Assembly (NCBI RefSeq): GCF_000226115.1
Contig: NC_016457.1
Coordinates: 4,526,001 to 4,590,000 of the forward strand
Direction: 5' to 3'
Origin: Thermothielavioides terrestris NRRL 8126
Lineage: Eukaryota; Ascomycota; Sordariomycetes; Sordariales; Chaetomiaceae
DNA: 64,000 bases
The position numbers and the translations under genes were made by a program. Below the pieces are notes generated by a model that was not told where the DNA came from, searched no databases, and saw only the letters and a program-made list of their open reading frames with translations. Within the stretch, counting starts at the first letter, position 1. Each line of letters opens with the position of its first letter. This document shows, piece after piece, positions 54,797 through 64,000 of the stretch.

Positions 54797-56099
54797 CAAA
54801 TCCTATAAGGAATGTCGAAGGGCCTATACTATATACAAATAGGACTCTATATTATAGGCAATAAACCCTTGTCTTTAGTCTAATCTAAAGAAAATCCTTA
54901 AAGTGTACAATATAGGCTAGGCTATTAAGACCCTAGCCTAGAAGAAGACGAGCTTGTAGCCTGCTCGCTATATAGTCCTTAAACATAAATTTCGAAAGCT
55001 AATATAGTCTTTCCGAATTGCTTTTAACAACGTATAAATATATTGTATCTCTATTTAGCCGACACTACTCCCTCTATCTACTACTAAGCGGACCCCGACT
55101 TATACTATCCCCTAGACCCTAGTCGCCTCCTCTACTACGCTAAGCTACTATAGAGCTTTAGTGCCCTATAATCCGCCTACCTCCTCCCTAGACCGCTCTA
55201 CCTAGCTAGCTACCTACCTAACTTATCGCTTAATAAGTAATAAAGAAGCCTACTAACGTAATATACACTATCTAGTCGACGCTATTACAATAGTCGTTAA
55301 CATTAACAACCGTCTTATCGATTATATTTTAAGCTCGCTATAGTCTAGCCCTTCTCTATAAGGTGGCTATAGTACAACTTCTACTAAGCGCGATATTGCC
55401 CTAGTTCCCTTCGTCCTACGTCCTTAGCGCCGTCTATCCTCTCCCTTCGAGAACCTTGCCTACGTCCCTTGGGAATACGCTAATCCCCTACCCTAGACCC
55501 CTAGCAGGTCCAATAGACAACCGATTATAGAGGTACTTTCGTTGTCTAACGAAGGTATCGAGCACCTACCCACTAGCGATATAGCGCTATCCAAAGACGA
55601 AGAGGCTATAGAGTAGGGCTAGAGACGGCTCTGTCCCCTACTATAGCCCCGCTCCCACTTTATCCTATGCCTCGACCTATTATCAAACCAACCTACTAAC
55701 TAGAGCAATTACAGTAACTTTGATATCCGCCCCCGCCCTACCTCGGAGATCCTAGAGTAGATGATACGTTGGCCGCCGACCCTACCTCCCTTTAGCTTAC
55801 GCCTAGATATCCTATAATACTATAGAATTAACGCTAAGGTAAGGCCGAAGGACTACCTATATCTAAGGAAGGAGACCTAGTTAGTACGTCGAAGCCTCTC
55901 TACACTTGTATTTTTCTTATCGTTCTTTTATAATAAAGCTGTAGCTAGATATGTCGAGGTGACTATATACCTAATGGTACTACTAAGCTATATTCGTTTT
56001 ATCGTTGTCGTTTCTTATAGGGTAGTCTATATACAAACATTGTGTTTTCCCTTCCTTCTTTAGTTCGACGCTGGCCCATTGTTATATTGTACGTCTCCC

Positions 56100-59000
56100 T
56101 ATTCCTATTCGAACTCGTTAAGTATAGCAGTATCTAAGAAGTTCTCTAAAAGCTCCTACATTGGTTTGTTATAACCTACCTACTTAACGTATATATCGCG
56201 GTTATTTCCCCTCCCTCTAGCGTTCCAAGCTTTAAAGATCGCCTCTACCCTATACTCCTACTAAGGAATACCCTCCTCCGATGTAACCTATATAGGGTCT
56301 AGCCGCTTATTTGTAACTTTCTATAAAAAGAGCAGATTAGAAGCTACTTATTCAACTAAATCGATATAGAAGGTTAAGTATAGACCACTTGGTATATCGA
56401 GCGTCACCGTCAAAGGGGTAGGTACTATAACCACCTTGTACTTAGCATTTAGCTAATCGAGTTTCTTACTAGGGCAGTTCGTCTTTATATTATATAAAGA
56501 GAGCTATACCTCGTCCCCTACCTTAAACCTCTTAGCTAAACGGTAGGAGCAGTTCATATTTGCCTACTACCACTACTATATATATACAATAGCTACTTAG
56601 GTCTACTCTATTCCCTCCTTTAGATAGCGGAGGAACCTAGTAGTATAGCCCTCCGGAGTCGCTATAGACGCTATCGAGATTGTAATAAGTTGTATAGGGC
56701 TTATGTCGAACCTATAGAGGAAGTAGTTTAGGCTTACCCTAGTTATAGACAAGTCCCTATTATTGAGTGTAAACTAGTAGGCCAAAAGGTATTTAGGCTA
56801 GTCGTACTATATAAAGGAGACAAAGATCTAGAGGATAGCCTATACCTCTTAGTTGACCTACTCTATTCCCCTATCTATCTAGGGATAATAAGAAATCGAC
56901 AAGAGCTGTTCTACCCCTACCGCCTTATATAGCGTAGTTTAGAACCTACTTAACTAGTCCGACCTATAGTCGGTTATAATTTAAGTCGAGAACCTATAGA
57001 AGCGCCACTATACGTTATAGAACTAGAGGGTATACTCTTCTACTCCTATCGAATATATTGCTTTGAACTATATATACTTAGAGAAGCGGTTGGTAATCAC
57101 TATAAGGTAGCTAGGCGCCCCCTCGTCTCTTATAGGGAGGTCGGTTATAAAGTCAATGGAGATCTACTTCTAAAAGCGATTAAGGATAGGCAAGGGTTAC
57201 AAAAGCCTTTAATGTAGCTACTAGGAGATCTTGCTCCAACGGCACTAGTTGCAATTCCTAATAAACCGCTTTATATTGGACGATATAAGGTCCTAGTAGT
57301 AATCTCTCTAAAGCATTTTAAATAGCCTATTACGCTTTAGGTATCCTAATATAGCTAAGTTATAGATCTACTAGATGATTATAGTAGTTAGAGGCTCCTA
57401 TATAGGGAGCTAGAGACGGCTATAGAACTAGAGTACGCCTTATACGTTAAAGGAGTAGTCTACAATCTAGGTTTATACTACGTTTACCTCCTTTAGAAAC
57501 TTCTAAACTCCATTATAAACGGCTTAGAGCCAGTAAATATAATGCTTATCTTCGACAACACCCTCGTCCTATAGGGCCGTAAGCTACTTATCCTTAAAGA
57601 GCGTCTCTCCTATAGACAACCTAGCCTCCTCCTATACGCTAGTCTAGTATACCTTAATCAAAGAGAGTAGCTAGACGATACGCTAGCTATCTTCAAGCTC
57701 GTCTTATTCGTACTAAGAGAGCGTATCGGGGCGTAAAGCCTAAGATCTTAGCTAGTACTTTAGCTCAAAGTTGAATAGGGAGAGCATCTCCGTCTATCAA
57801 GCCTACCATTCATTGATCGGACACAACTAGGTAAAGTATTCAAGGTTCTTATAGTCGATTAGGATAGTGAAGGGGGCCACTATACTCCGAAGCTCCGTCG
57901 ACTAGGCCTTGAGATATAAGATAATAGCCAATAGCTCTTTATTATAGATAGTATAATTACGTTCAATAGGGCTTAGTTTTATAGAGTAGTAGACTATAGG
58001 GTAAAGAACCCCGTCCTCTCCCCACTAAGACAAGTATCTACCAAATGCTATGCTAGAACAGTCCGCTTCTACGATCGTCTCTCTCTTAGGATCCCATTAG
58101 GCGAGGATTGGCTTCGATATAAACATAGCCTTAAACGTATCGAAGGCGTCCTACTCCTCTTTGCCCTAGCGAAAAAGGACGTTTTTATAGGTAAAGCATA
58201 TTAATAGGGCCACCTTCTTAGAGAAGTTAAAGATAAAGTCGCAATAGAAATTAGCGAATCCTAGGAAGCTCTATACTCCTTAGACCTTATAAGGTACCTC
58301 CTACTCACGGATAGCCTTAATCTTCTTAGGGTCGGGGCGGATATAGACCCTAGCCTCTACAATATACCCTAGGTACTTAACTTCCTTTACTACAAATATA
58401 TATTTCTTAAAGTCTAGGTTAAGGCCTATATCTCTTAGTCTTCGGAGGACCTTGTATACCTTCCTTATATAGTCCTTTCGGCTCTCGCTCGAATACACTA
58501 AGACGTCGTCAAGGTATATCGTTATATAGTCTCCTAGCGTTAGACCAAAAGCGTTATTAATATATCTCTAGAACGTTGTAGGAGTACCTACGAGCCTAAA
58601 GAGGCAAACTAGCTACTCGAATAGTCTAAACCTTATATAAAATACTATAAGGTACTCGTCCCCCTTAGCTATTTGGATATAGTAGAATATAGCCCTAACG
58701 TCTAGCTTCGTAAGCCATTTAGCCCTAGCTAAGGACCAAAAAGTCTCCTTAATTAGGGGGAGCAGGTACTAGTCCTACTTAGTAATCTTGTTCAAGGCTC
58801 GGTAGTCTATATAGAACCTCTATCCTCCTCCTAGCTTCTTTACAAAGAGGACTAGGGCAGCTACCAATAAAGAACTTACCTAGATCTATCCCTTATCTAA
58901 TAGGTCTACAACCTACTTCCAAATCTCTAGGAGATAGTCCCTTAGTATATTATATAAAGGTCCCTATAGAAGCTCGGGAGGTTTTCCGTCTAGGCCTATC

Positions 59001-59660
59001 TTAAGACAGATATAATAGTCGGCCTCCCCCTAATAGGGGGGAAGGTCGTTCGCCTTCTCTTTATCAAAGAGGTTAGCGAAGTTATATAGCTCCTTTAACA
59101 AAGCGACCTTCGAGTCTAGGTCGATATTGGGCTAGGAGATGGCCACTCCTAGTATAGTAGTCATCTTATAGATACTAGTAACGAGGAATATATCTTATAC
59201 CCCTTTAGACTTCTTCCTTTATACCCTATAGGCTAAGCCTACAAACATCGCGCCTATAATTAGGGTAGCATTAGCTTCCTTCTACTATAAGGAGCACTCG
59301 TATACCTATAGGCCACTTTACAAATTAACGATAAAGACCCTGTTAGCTAGGTCTAATACAATTCTACAGTAGTTTATCTAAGGGAGCCCCAATATAACGT
59401 TGTAGACTAGCCCTAGTACTATATAAAATATAGTAGTACTGATCTATCTATTAATGTCTATTATAACGTAGGCAATATATATAATTTTCTTTATAATTTA
59501 TACCCCCTTAACTACAATATCTAGGGTATAGGGAGTCAATAAACTTATTTACTTAATCTTTAACCTCTAATATACTCTTTCGCTAATAGCTCTATAGCTC
59601 TAGCACCTACTATCCATTTATATATTTATAAAACCAAAGGAGTTTAGAAAAATAGAGATA
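56100..59660 (-). pseudogene. Gypsy2 pol relic: protease, RT, RNase H, integrase, chromodomain
   Basis: On the minus strand. Protease near 59400-59650 (poorly kept). Reverse transcriptase at about 58300-59170 with intact catalytic block YLDDVLVYS at 58493-58519. The 65-codon open frame at 58301-58498 directly follows it. RNase H near 57600-58250, with IEADCSS-like and YSIKLSPIERNY. Integrase near 56600-57250, with ISIDFITDLP and IITDYRSD. After an FKVGDEV linker, a chromodomain at about 56170-56290 (EYRVEAIFKAW, then YVK.VGY). Many TAG and TAA codons occur. In an active element it would be a polyprotein; the chromodomain places it in the chromovirus branch. Confidence 0.8.
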
Positions 59661-59749
59661 AGAAAGAGGGGCTTATCTATTCTCTCTCTAATTTCTATAA
59701 ACTCGTTCTATAAATAGCTAGGTCCTTTCAGCCCCTATACAAGACTTAT

Positions 59750-60975
59750 ATAGGGGCTACTCTTTTCCCTCCTCCTCCTTAGAGGGGGAGTCCTCCTCTA
59801 CCTATTCCTTAGCCTCCAACTTGTTAATGTCGACCTAAAGAGCTAGTCTCTTAGCTAGGGCGAAAGGATAGGTGGCTACAAAGTGGCCCTAGCGCCTACA
59901 ATGGATATAGGCTCTAGCCTATTAGCACACTATATATACCTTGTTGCTTATCTACTTCGCCTATAATACGTTTATACCTCGTTTTCCTCCGTTCTACTAC
60001 TACTTTCCTCTATAACCCCTATTAGCTCCCCCCTAAACTAAAGCAATGTAGGTTGTATTAATCCTAGTTATCGATATATCTCTATCCACATCCTTCTCCG
60101 CGTCTACGTTGGGCCTAGGTCGCTTACCCTAGGACTACTGATATCGTTCCTCTAGGCGAAGGGCCTCTAGGTCGATAGCGATCTCGTAGTACTTTGTAAT
60201 AGCTATAGTATAGTCGTTCTATAGGACCCCCTATCCTATTGCGATATACTTCAACTTTAGGAAAAGGCATTGTTATAGTCTAATAAGTTATACTTTGTCG
60301 CTCCAATTGAATCCTCTAGCCTTCGATAGCTTCGCCTTGAAATAAACAATAAAAGAGGAGAACGGCTCGTTATCTCCTTAGCGAAGTATATCTAGCTCCA
60401 TTAAAGCTATAACTTACTCGTAGGGGTCTATATAGACTATTACGAAATACTTAAGAAACGCTCCTAGGTCGTAGTTGCAGCTAAGTCCTCCTAACTTATA
60501 GAAGGCTACGACCTTGGCCTAGACCCTCCAACTAAAGTTCCCTTAAATAAATACCCACTGGTCATAGGGACCTCTAATAAAGTCCTAGTCCGCTACTAGG
60601 ATGTACGCTATTATAGCCCTTTAAACGGTAAAGAGCTCCTTTTTACCGTCGAAGGGTTGTCCTATAAAGAGGCGCTTCCACTATGTCTAAGGAGCTACTA
60701 GAGCTACGATGTCAGTCGTTAGAGCCTAGGCATTTACTACTGTAAAGGTATTCATAGTCTAAGCTATAGCAATCTAGGCTATACGAAGTTCCTTAATAGT
60801 TACGTTCTAACGTACGATCGTCTCCTACAAAAGTTGGAAATGTTCATAGACCCAATCTAGGTCTAGGACCTATAGGACGCCTAGGTTGTTTATAGTAGCG
60901 TCTAGCCTACTCAGTACCGGCGTCGAAACGCCTAGCGTACTGCTCTCGTCTACACCTAAAAGTAATAGCTGCTCC
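59750..60975 (-). pseudogene. Gypsy2 gag relic with zinc knuckle
   Basis: The minus strand starts at an ATG near 60975, about 20 bp from the 5' LTR, reading MEQLLLLGVDESSTLGVSTP. It continues through a typical retrotransposon gag (GQPFDGKKELF, DPYEQVTALMEL, FSSFIVYFKAKLSKA, each with some RIP stops). Near 59900-59940 a zinc knuckle can be read as a C-x2-C-x4-H-x4-C pattern (AYIHCRR.GHFVAT), with some Cys lost. Gag forms the particle. Confidence 0.65.
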
Positions 60976-60977
60976 AT

Positions 60978-60997
60978 CTATGTGAAGGTAGTTGAAC
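60978..60997 (-). promoter_or_regulatory. Gypsy2 primer-binding site, probably self-priming
   Basis: The minus strand directly after the 5' LTR reads GTTCAACTACCTTCAC. Twelve bases (TTCAACTACCTT) are complementary to AAGGTAGTTGAA within the sense strand of the element's own LTR (plus strand 46053-46064 in the 3' LTR). It has no TGG start. Tf1/sushi-type chromoviruses prime reverse transcription by folding their own transcript in this way. Confidence 0.5.
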
Positions 60998-61268
60998 TGT
61001 AACGTACTAGCTTTATAGTGTCTACAGATAAGCGTACGATGTTCTATTCAACTACTTTAAAGAAGGAAAAAGGAGAAGTATAGGCTACGGTCCCTACGCG
61101 CAGAGTTTTTCAGGGGCTCGCGAAGTGGGTTCGGACCAACGTTATTCCGGGCACGAGGCGAGCCCGCCATGGGTCCGTCCCGGGGCCGCCGCGGATCCGT
61201 CCTGGGGCCGCCGCGGATCCTAGGCGCAGCCCCATATACCTAGCCCAGGTACAGCCCGGTCCGTAACA
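60998..61268 (-). repeat. Gypsy2 5' LTR
   Basis: 271 bp, plus strand TGTAACGTAC to CCGTAACA. It contains a GC-rich part with repeated GGGGCCGCCGCGGATCC units, the least RIP-altered sequence of the element. Confidence 0.9.
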
Positions 61269-61273
61269 ACTAT

Positions 61274-61580
61274 AGTCCTATTGGCTAACCCTATAGCGCT
61301 TAGTAATATATAGGGCTACCTAGCCCTTAGGCTTATAGACCAAGTAGTATTAGGAGCTTCAAGGGCAATAGGTCGACTTAGTAAATAGGTTGATCTACAG
61401 TTCTTAGATAGTTAGGATATCGAAATTAGACTCCTCGAGCAAAGCCTCAATCGCCTCTTTGCTACCCTAGGTATTCTACAACAAGATCTATATAGTTATA
61501 GCGCCATTAGGTAGTTGAGGGTAGTCGGCTAGGTTAGGCTCTAGGCCTTTAGTTAGCTAGGTAGTTAGCTAGGTGGTTGG
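61274..61580 (-). pseudogene. LINE H ORF2 relic, endonuclease N-terminus
   Basis: Start of ORF2 on the minus strand, right of Gypsy2. It contains the AIQEP-like endonuclease motif region around 61390-61430 as in LINE A, and ends before the tRNA-like unit at 61607. Confidence 0.55.
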
Positions 61581-61606
61581 CTAGGCTAGCTAGCCTAAAA
61601 AGCGAA

Positions 61607-61704
61607 GCCCTAGGTAGAAATTAAACTTACAAAGTTGTAGTCGAGCTAGCGCTATATTAGGTCCTAAGCTACCTCCTAGATTGCAACTACTATACCGCTA
61701 GGCC
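61607..61704 (-). ncRNA. tRNA-like sequence inside LINE H
   Basis: Fourth copy of the 98-nt unit between ORF2 and ORF1. The ends GGCCTAG and CTAGGGC are kept. The T-loop is RIP-altered (TTTAATT). Confidence 0.4.
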
Positions 61705-61719
61705 TACTGTAGGGCCGTT

Positions 61720-62930
61720 TTAACGGCTAGGCTAAGCTAGGGCTATTAGGTTCAACTAGGTCGAGGGCAAAGATCTAGCTATTGTCTCGAGACTAGTAGC
61801 TAGGCCTAGCGACTAGGGCCTAGGCAAAGGTCCAAGGTCAATAGGCGTAAGCCTTCTAAGCCTTAGCCTTGACCTAGACCTAGGCTAGGCAGCTCCTATC
61901 CTAGACTAAGTGCTTTCCCCTATAGGCTAGGCAATAGGGTAGCTAAAGGCCTTTATAAGCAAAGTAGTCTATCTTAGCCTATCTACCTTCCTAGCTATAG
62001 GCCTTAGTTCTATAGCTAGGGCACAAGGCCTCTTTATAGCAATAGCGTTAAATATACCCCTACTTCTAATATTTAAAGTACTAGGTAGGGTTCAAAGTTA
62101 GCTAATATAGCTTATAGTCGAATAGTTGGGCCCTCTAAAGTAGGCCTTCCTTATAAGCCTTTATAGCCTTAGATTAGTTGGCTAAAGCAATAAGGATTAT
62201 AGCCTTAGTATAGCCCTTAGCCACTAGGAGCCTAAATTTAACCTTGTTAACGCTCTAGAGGCTAATCTCCTATTGAAAAGTAGCCTCTAAGACCCTTTCT
62301 AGGTCTTTGCGGTATACCCCTTTAACCAAGATTACAAAGGTCCTTATAGCCTCCTAAGCCTATAGGCCAAAGGCCTTTAGGACCTACTTTTCTTAGTTAG
62401 CTAAATACTATTCCTTAGTAGCTAGGTCTTTAAAGGTCAAAATAATATCTCTACTAAGGAGCTTCCAAGCTACTATAGCCCTATTAGGCCTTTCTAAGGC
62501 TTAGTTAACAGCTTAGATCACCTAGGCTAGAGTCTTCTTAGCTAGTTTAGCTAGTATACTAGCCTTATATATTGTAAGCTCCCTAGTAGCCCTAGGTAGG
62601 ACTACCTTCTAAGGGGCAATAGGGTCCCCTAGAGGAGCCCCTACGGCTATATCTGCCTAGGTTCAGGCCTATAGCTTCCGTTAGTTAGCTTCTACAATGG
62701 CCTTTTTAACCTCTTTAGCTATAAGCCTCTATAGGCCTTGTTTAAGTAGGCTCGTAGGCCCTAAGGTAGAGCTTTTGGCCTAACTACTAGCCTAGTAGGC
62801 CTCCTTTAGCTTACTAATAATACCCTAGGCCTAGGCCTTTGTATTAGCTAGCACTAGGGCTAGCAAGCTACTCTAGAGGCTTTAAATTTCCTTATAGGCC
62901 TAGTGGGCCTTTAGCTAGGCCTATATAGCT
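61720..62930 (-). pseudogene. LINE H ORF1 (gag-like) relic
   Basis: Minus-strand ORF1 of the LINE A family, with the zinc-knuckle block near 61940-62100 and the Ala/Lys-rich helical part to the right. It is heavily RIP-altered. The remaining sequence to 63281 is the 5' untranslated region, which is less altered and gives short meaningless open frames. Confidence 0.6.
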
Positions 62931-63282
62931 AGGGAAGGGCCAGTTTGGGCCGGCCTCCCTTTTTTAAGCGCTATAGGGGCGGGGTTGTTAGCGCCTATCG
63001 CCTAGCGGCTATGGTCAACGTTGCTAGCCGTCGGCAAGTATTGGGGCCTGGGCTAGCTCGGTAGGGCGGGTAGGTCATATGAGGGCGAAAAGTCTGACCG
63101 CTAGTCGGCCGTTGCTAGATTGCCCTGTTTTCTACCACCTCCTACACTCGCGCAATGGACTGCGTGCAGTGGTGGCCGGTATAGCTGGATAGGGCTCGGC
63201 GAGAGCTTTCGAACGGTGGTAGTTTTGAAGGGTTTGTCGGCGTTGCGGCAAGGATGCAAGCAAGTAGAAAGAAGAGAAAAGT

Positions 63283-63330
63283 TCCCTCAGCATATTGGAG
63301 TAAGAATAATAATAATAATATATATAGCTA
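63283..63330 (+). repeat. LINE A-family tail scrap
   Basis: GCATATTGGAGTAAGAATAATAATAATAAT resembles the family 3' end GGCATATCGGGGTAGGAAAT plus an AAT-type tail. Only about 30 bp are present, next to the LINE H 5' end. It may be an extreme 5' truncation. Confidence 0.5.
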
Positions 63331-63482
63331 TCGAATGTACTTATTAACGAAGGAACGTAAAAAGGGAATTAAAAGGTGTACTAGGAAGGTCAAACCTAGA
63401 GCGTATATTAGGTAACTTGTTGGATATAGAGCGTCTAACATTTATTGTATCTAGGTACTAAAACTTAAGAAAATTATTACAG
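63331..63482 (+). pseudogene. RIP-mutated relic of the Copia pol (integrase region)
   Basis: About 150 bp aligned with 50172-50323 of the intact Copia. The differences I see are almost all C-to-T and G-to-A, for example GAACGCGAAAAGG against GAACGTAAAAAGG and CGTCCAACATTTACCGCATC against CGTCTAACATTTATTGTATC. It shows that an earlier copy of this family was subject to RIP. Both ends are cut off. Confidence 0.85.
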
Positions 63483-63529
63483 GAGTAGTCGACTAAGCAG
63501 ACAGAGAGACAGAGAGACAGACACATCGA

Positions 63530-63697
63530 ATGGCTGAACTTGAAACACTCATGCACCAAGCCGTGACACAGCTCATCAGACAATCGTCGTTCCAGAGAGC
63601 TCGTGTTGAGCTCGAATCGAGATCGGACATCCCGTGGACATTTGGCCCATCAACCCGAGTTCCGCCACAAAGCCTCAGCCGACTCCAGAATCGATGA
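63530..63697 (+). CDS. Possible host gene start, 55-codon frame
   Basis: The first open frame in the balanced sequence right of the repeat block. It starts ATGGCTGAACTTGAAACACT after a GACAGAGAGACAGAGAGAC purine-rich leader. The product is MAELETLMHQAVTQLIRQSS and so on, ending in LQNR. I do not recognise it. It could be the first exon of a gene that continues right. No clear donor site was chosen. Confidence 0.3.
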   Translation: MAELETLMHQAVTQLIRQSSFQRARVELESRSDIPWTFGPSTRVPPQSLSRLQNR

Positions 63698-64000
63698 CGT
63701 CGACAATACGAGGGCATCCATAACGGAGCCCTGCAGATGCAAATGCAAATGCAACAATGGCCGATTTTCTGGTGCGACTCAAAGAACGAGGATTCGGCCG
63801 GAAGGAATCATAGTGTAGATGCTCCGTACACTGCCCAGTCTGACGAGTACGCTCCTGTGTCTTGGAAACCAGTGGCATCGGGGTGAGCCACAGCACCGTT
63901 GCGGTGGCAGGAGCACACGGGATACGCCAAGAACGCCGCCGACAGCTCGATGCGTGTCGATCCGGTGGGTCCCAGTGCAGAAATCTGCCCCCCACACGCA
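63698..64000. other. Balanced, non-RIP sequence at the right edge
   Basis: Composition is normal and there is no match to other parts of the window. Short overlapping frames exist on both strands but none can be preferred. It marks the border of the RIP-affected repeat block. Confidence 0.4.

Larger units (their letters stand above)
46903..56063 (+). pseudogene. Antisense frame in the 3' part of Gypsy2, split by Copia
   Basis: On the strand opposite to gag-pol. It starts at an ATG at 46903 (MLVVAATLRGSSVDRYPSS), runs to 47215, skips the Copia element, and resumes at 54802 to a TAG at 56061-56063. Removing the insertion and one target duplication leaves 1575 bp, exactly 525 codons in one frame. 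All in-frame stops I met are TAG or TAA, none TGA, and there is no frameshift. The product has an acidic N-terminal part (GEFVVEGDFDDKENELLFDK), a Ser/Pro/Thr-rich middle and two hydrophobic stretches near the end (LVFFLSFF; MVLLSYIRFIVVV). A pyrimidine-rich, promoter-like tract lies upstream at 46600-46780. I do not recognise the protein. The open frame at 47074-47331 is its first exon-side part running into the Copia LTR. Confidence 0.5.
46004..61268 (-). mobile_element. Gypsy2, chromodomain-type Ty3/Gypsy retrotransposon split by Copia
   Basis: The two LTRs are 271 bp (5' LTR 60998-61268, 3' LTR 46004-46274, as the element reads leftwards), with perfect target duplication ACTAT (45999-46003 and 61269-61273). 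Without the Copia insertion it is about 7.7 kb. Order on the minus strand: gag, zinc knuckle, protease, RT, RNase H, integrase, chromodomain, then a region that reads openly on the opposite strand. A purine tract (GGGGCAGGGGAGGTA) abuts the 3' LTR. Next to the 5' LTR is GTTCAACTACCTTCAC, which does not resemble a tRNA end but can pair with the element's own LTR. It is heavily RIP-altered. Confidence 0.85.
42682..63281 (-). mobile_element. LINE H, full-length LINE A-family copy split by Gypsy2
   Basis: On the minus strand, from the tail TATTTATTATTTCCTACC at 42682 to the 5' start at about 63281 (CTTTTCTCTTCTTTCTACTT on the minus strand). Gypsy2 (46004-61268) splits it with target duplication ACTAT, and the LINE sequence then continues exactly as in LINEs A and C. 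Net length is about 5329 bp, as for LINE A. No target duplication for LINE H itself could be matched. Confidence 0.8.

Noticed and set aside
1..64000. CRISPR arrays, rRNA genes, prokaryotic operons
   Set aside because: No regularly spaced identical repeats, no rRNA-like sequence, and gene structure is eukaryotic.

Overview
The window looks like a transposon-packed, gene-poor block of a filamentous ascomycete (Pezizomycotina) genome. Most of it carries the footprint of repeat-induced point mutation (RIP). C-to-T and G-to-A changes have turned CAG, CAA and TGG codons into TAG or TAA, CTAG and TA steps are everywhere, and open frames longer than about 80 codons are almost absent. Old coding regions can still be read through these stops. 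Non-LTR retrotransposons with target-site duplications, chromodomain Gypsy elements and short GT-AG introns with CTGAC-type branch points agree with a fungus. No rRNA, CRISPR or clear intact host gene was seen.

Layout. (1) 1-4656: MULE DNA transposon copy 1 (minus, running off the left edge) lies head-to-head with the 5' end of MULE copy 2 (plus), across a 745-bp spacer that escaped RIP. (2) 4657-15596: LINE B (minus) inserted in MULE copy 2 and itself split by LINE A (plus, 6287-11612). (3) 15597-32949: MULE copy 2 continues, split by LINE C (16548-32476), which is split by Gypsy1 (20414-31001). (4) 32949-37742: fragments of LINEs and Gypsy1, with a tRNA-like or SINE-like stretch near 34.2 kb. 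(5) 37743-41677: a Gypsy2-family LTR remnant holding a non-autonomous element with three LTRs in tandem. A deleted Copia relative (39196-40744) sits inside that. (6) 42435-63281: LINE G, a Gypsy1 scrap, then full-length LINE H (minus). Gypsy2 (46004-61268) sits in LINE H, and a RIP-free Copia (47216-54796) sits in Gypsy2. (7) 63283-64000: short relics, then the edge of the repeat block and balanced, probably single-copy DNA.

Almost every nesting step is supported by matching target-site duplications and by host elements that resume in frame after the insert. This gives an order of events. The Copia element came last: its two 182-bp LTRs appear identical and it shows no RIP, while everything around it does. 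Its gag-pol is complete in domains but broken by a perfect 22-bp tandem duplication in the reverse transcriptase.

The most interesting content is extra genes placed after pol in the LTR retrotransposons. Copia carries an antisense four-exon gene (53054-53967) for a 249-residue protein with a six-cysteine zinc-cluster-like motif. Gypsy2 carries a 525-codon antisense frame with a pyrimidine-rich leader, still in register across the Copia insertion. Gypsy1 carries a long sense third frame. A 98-nt tRNA-like sequence also lies between ORF1 and ORF2 in all four LINE A-family copies that cover that position.
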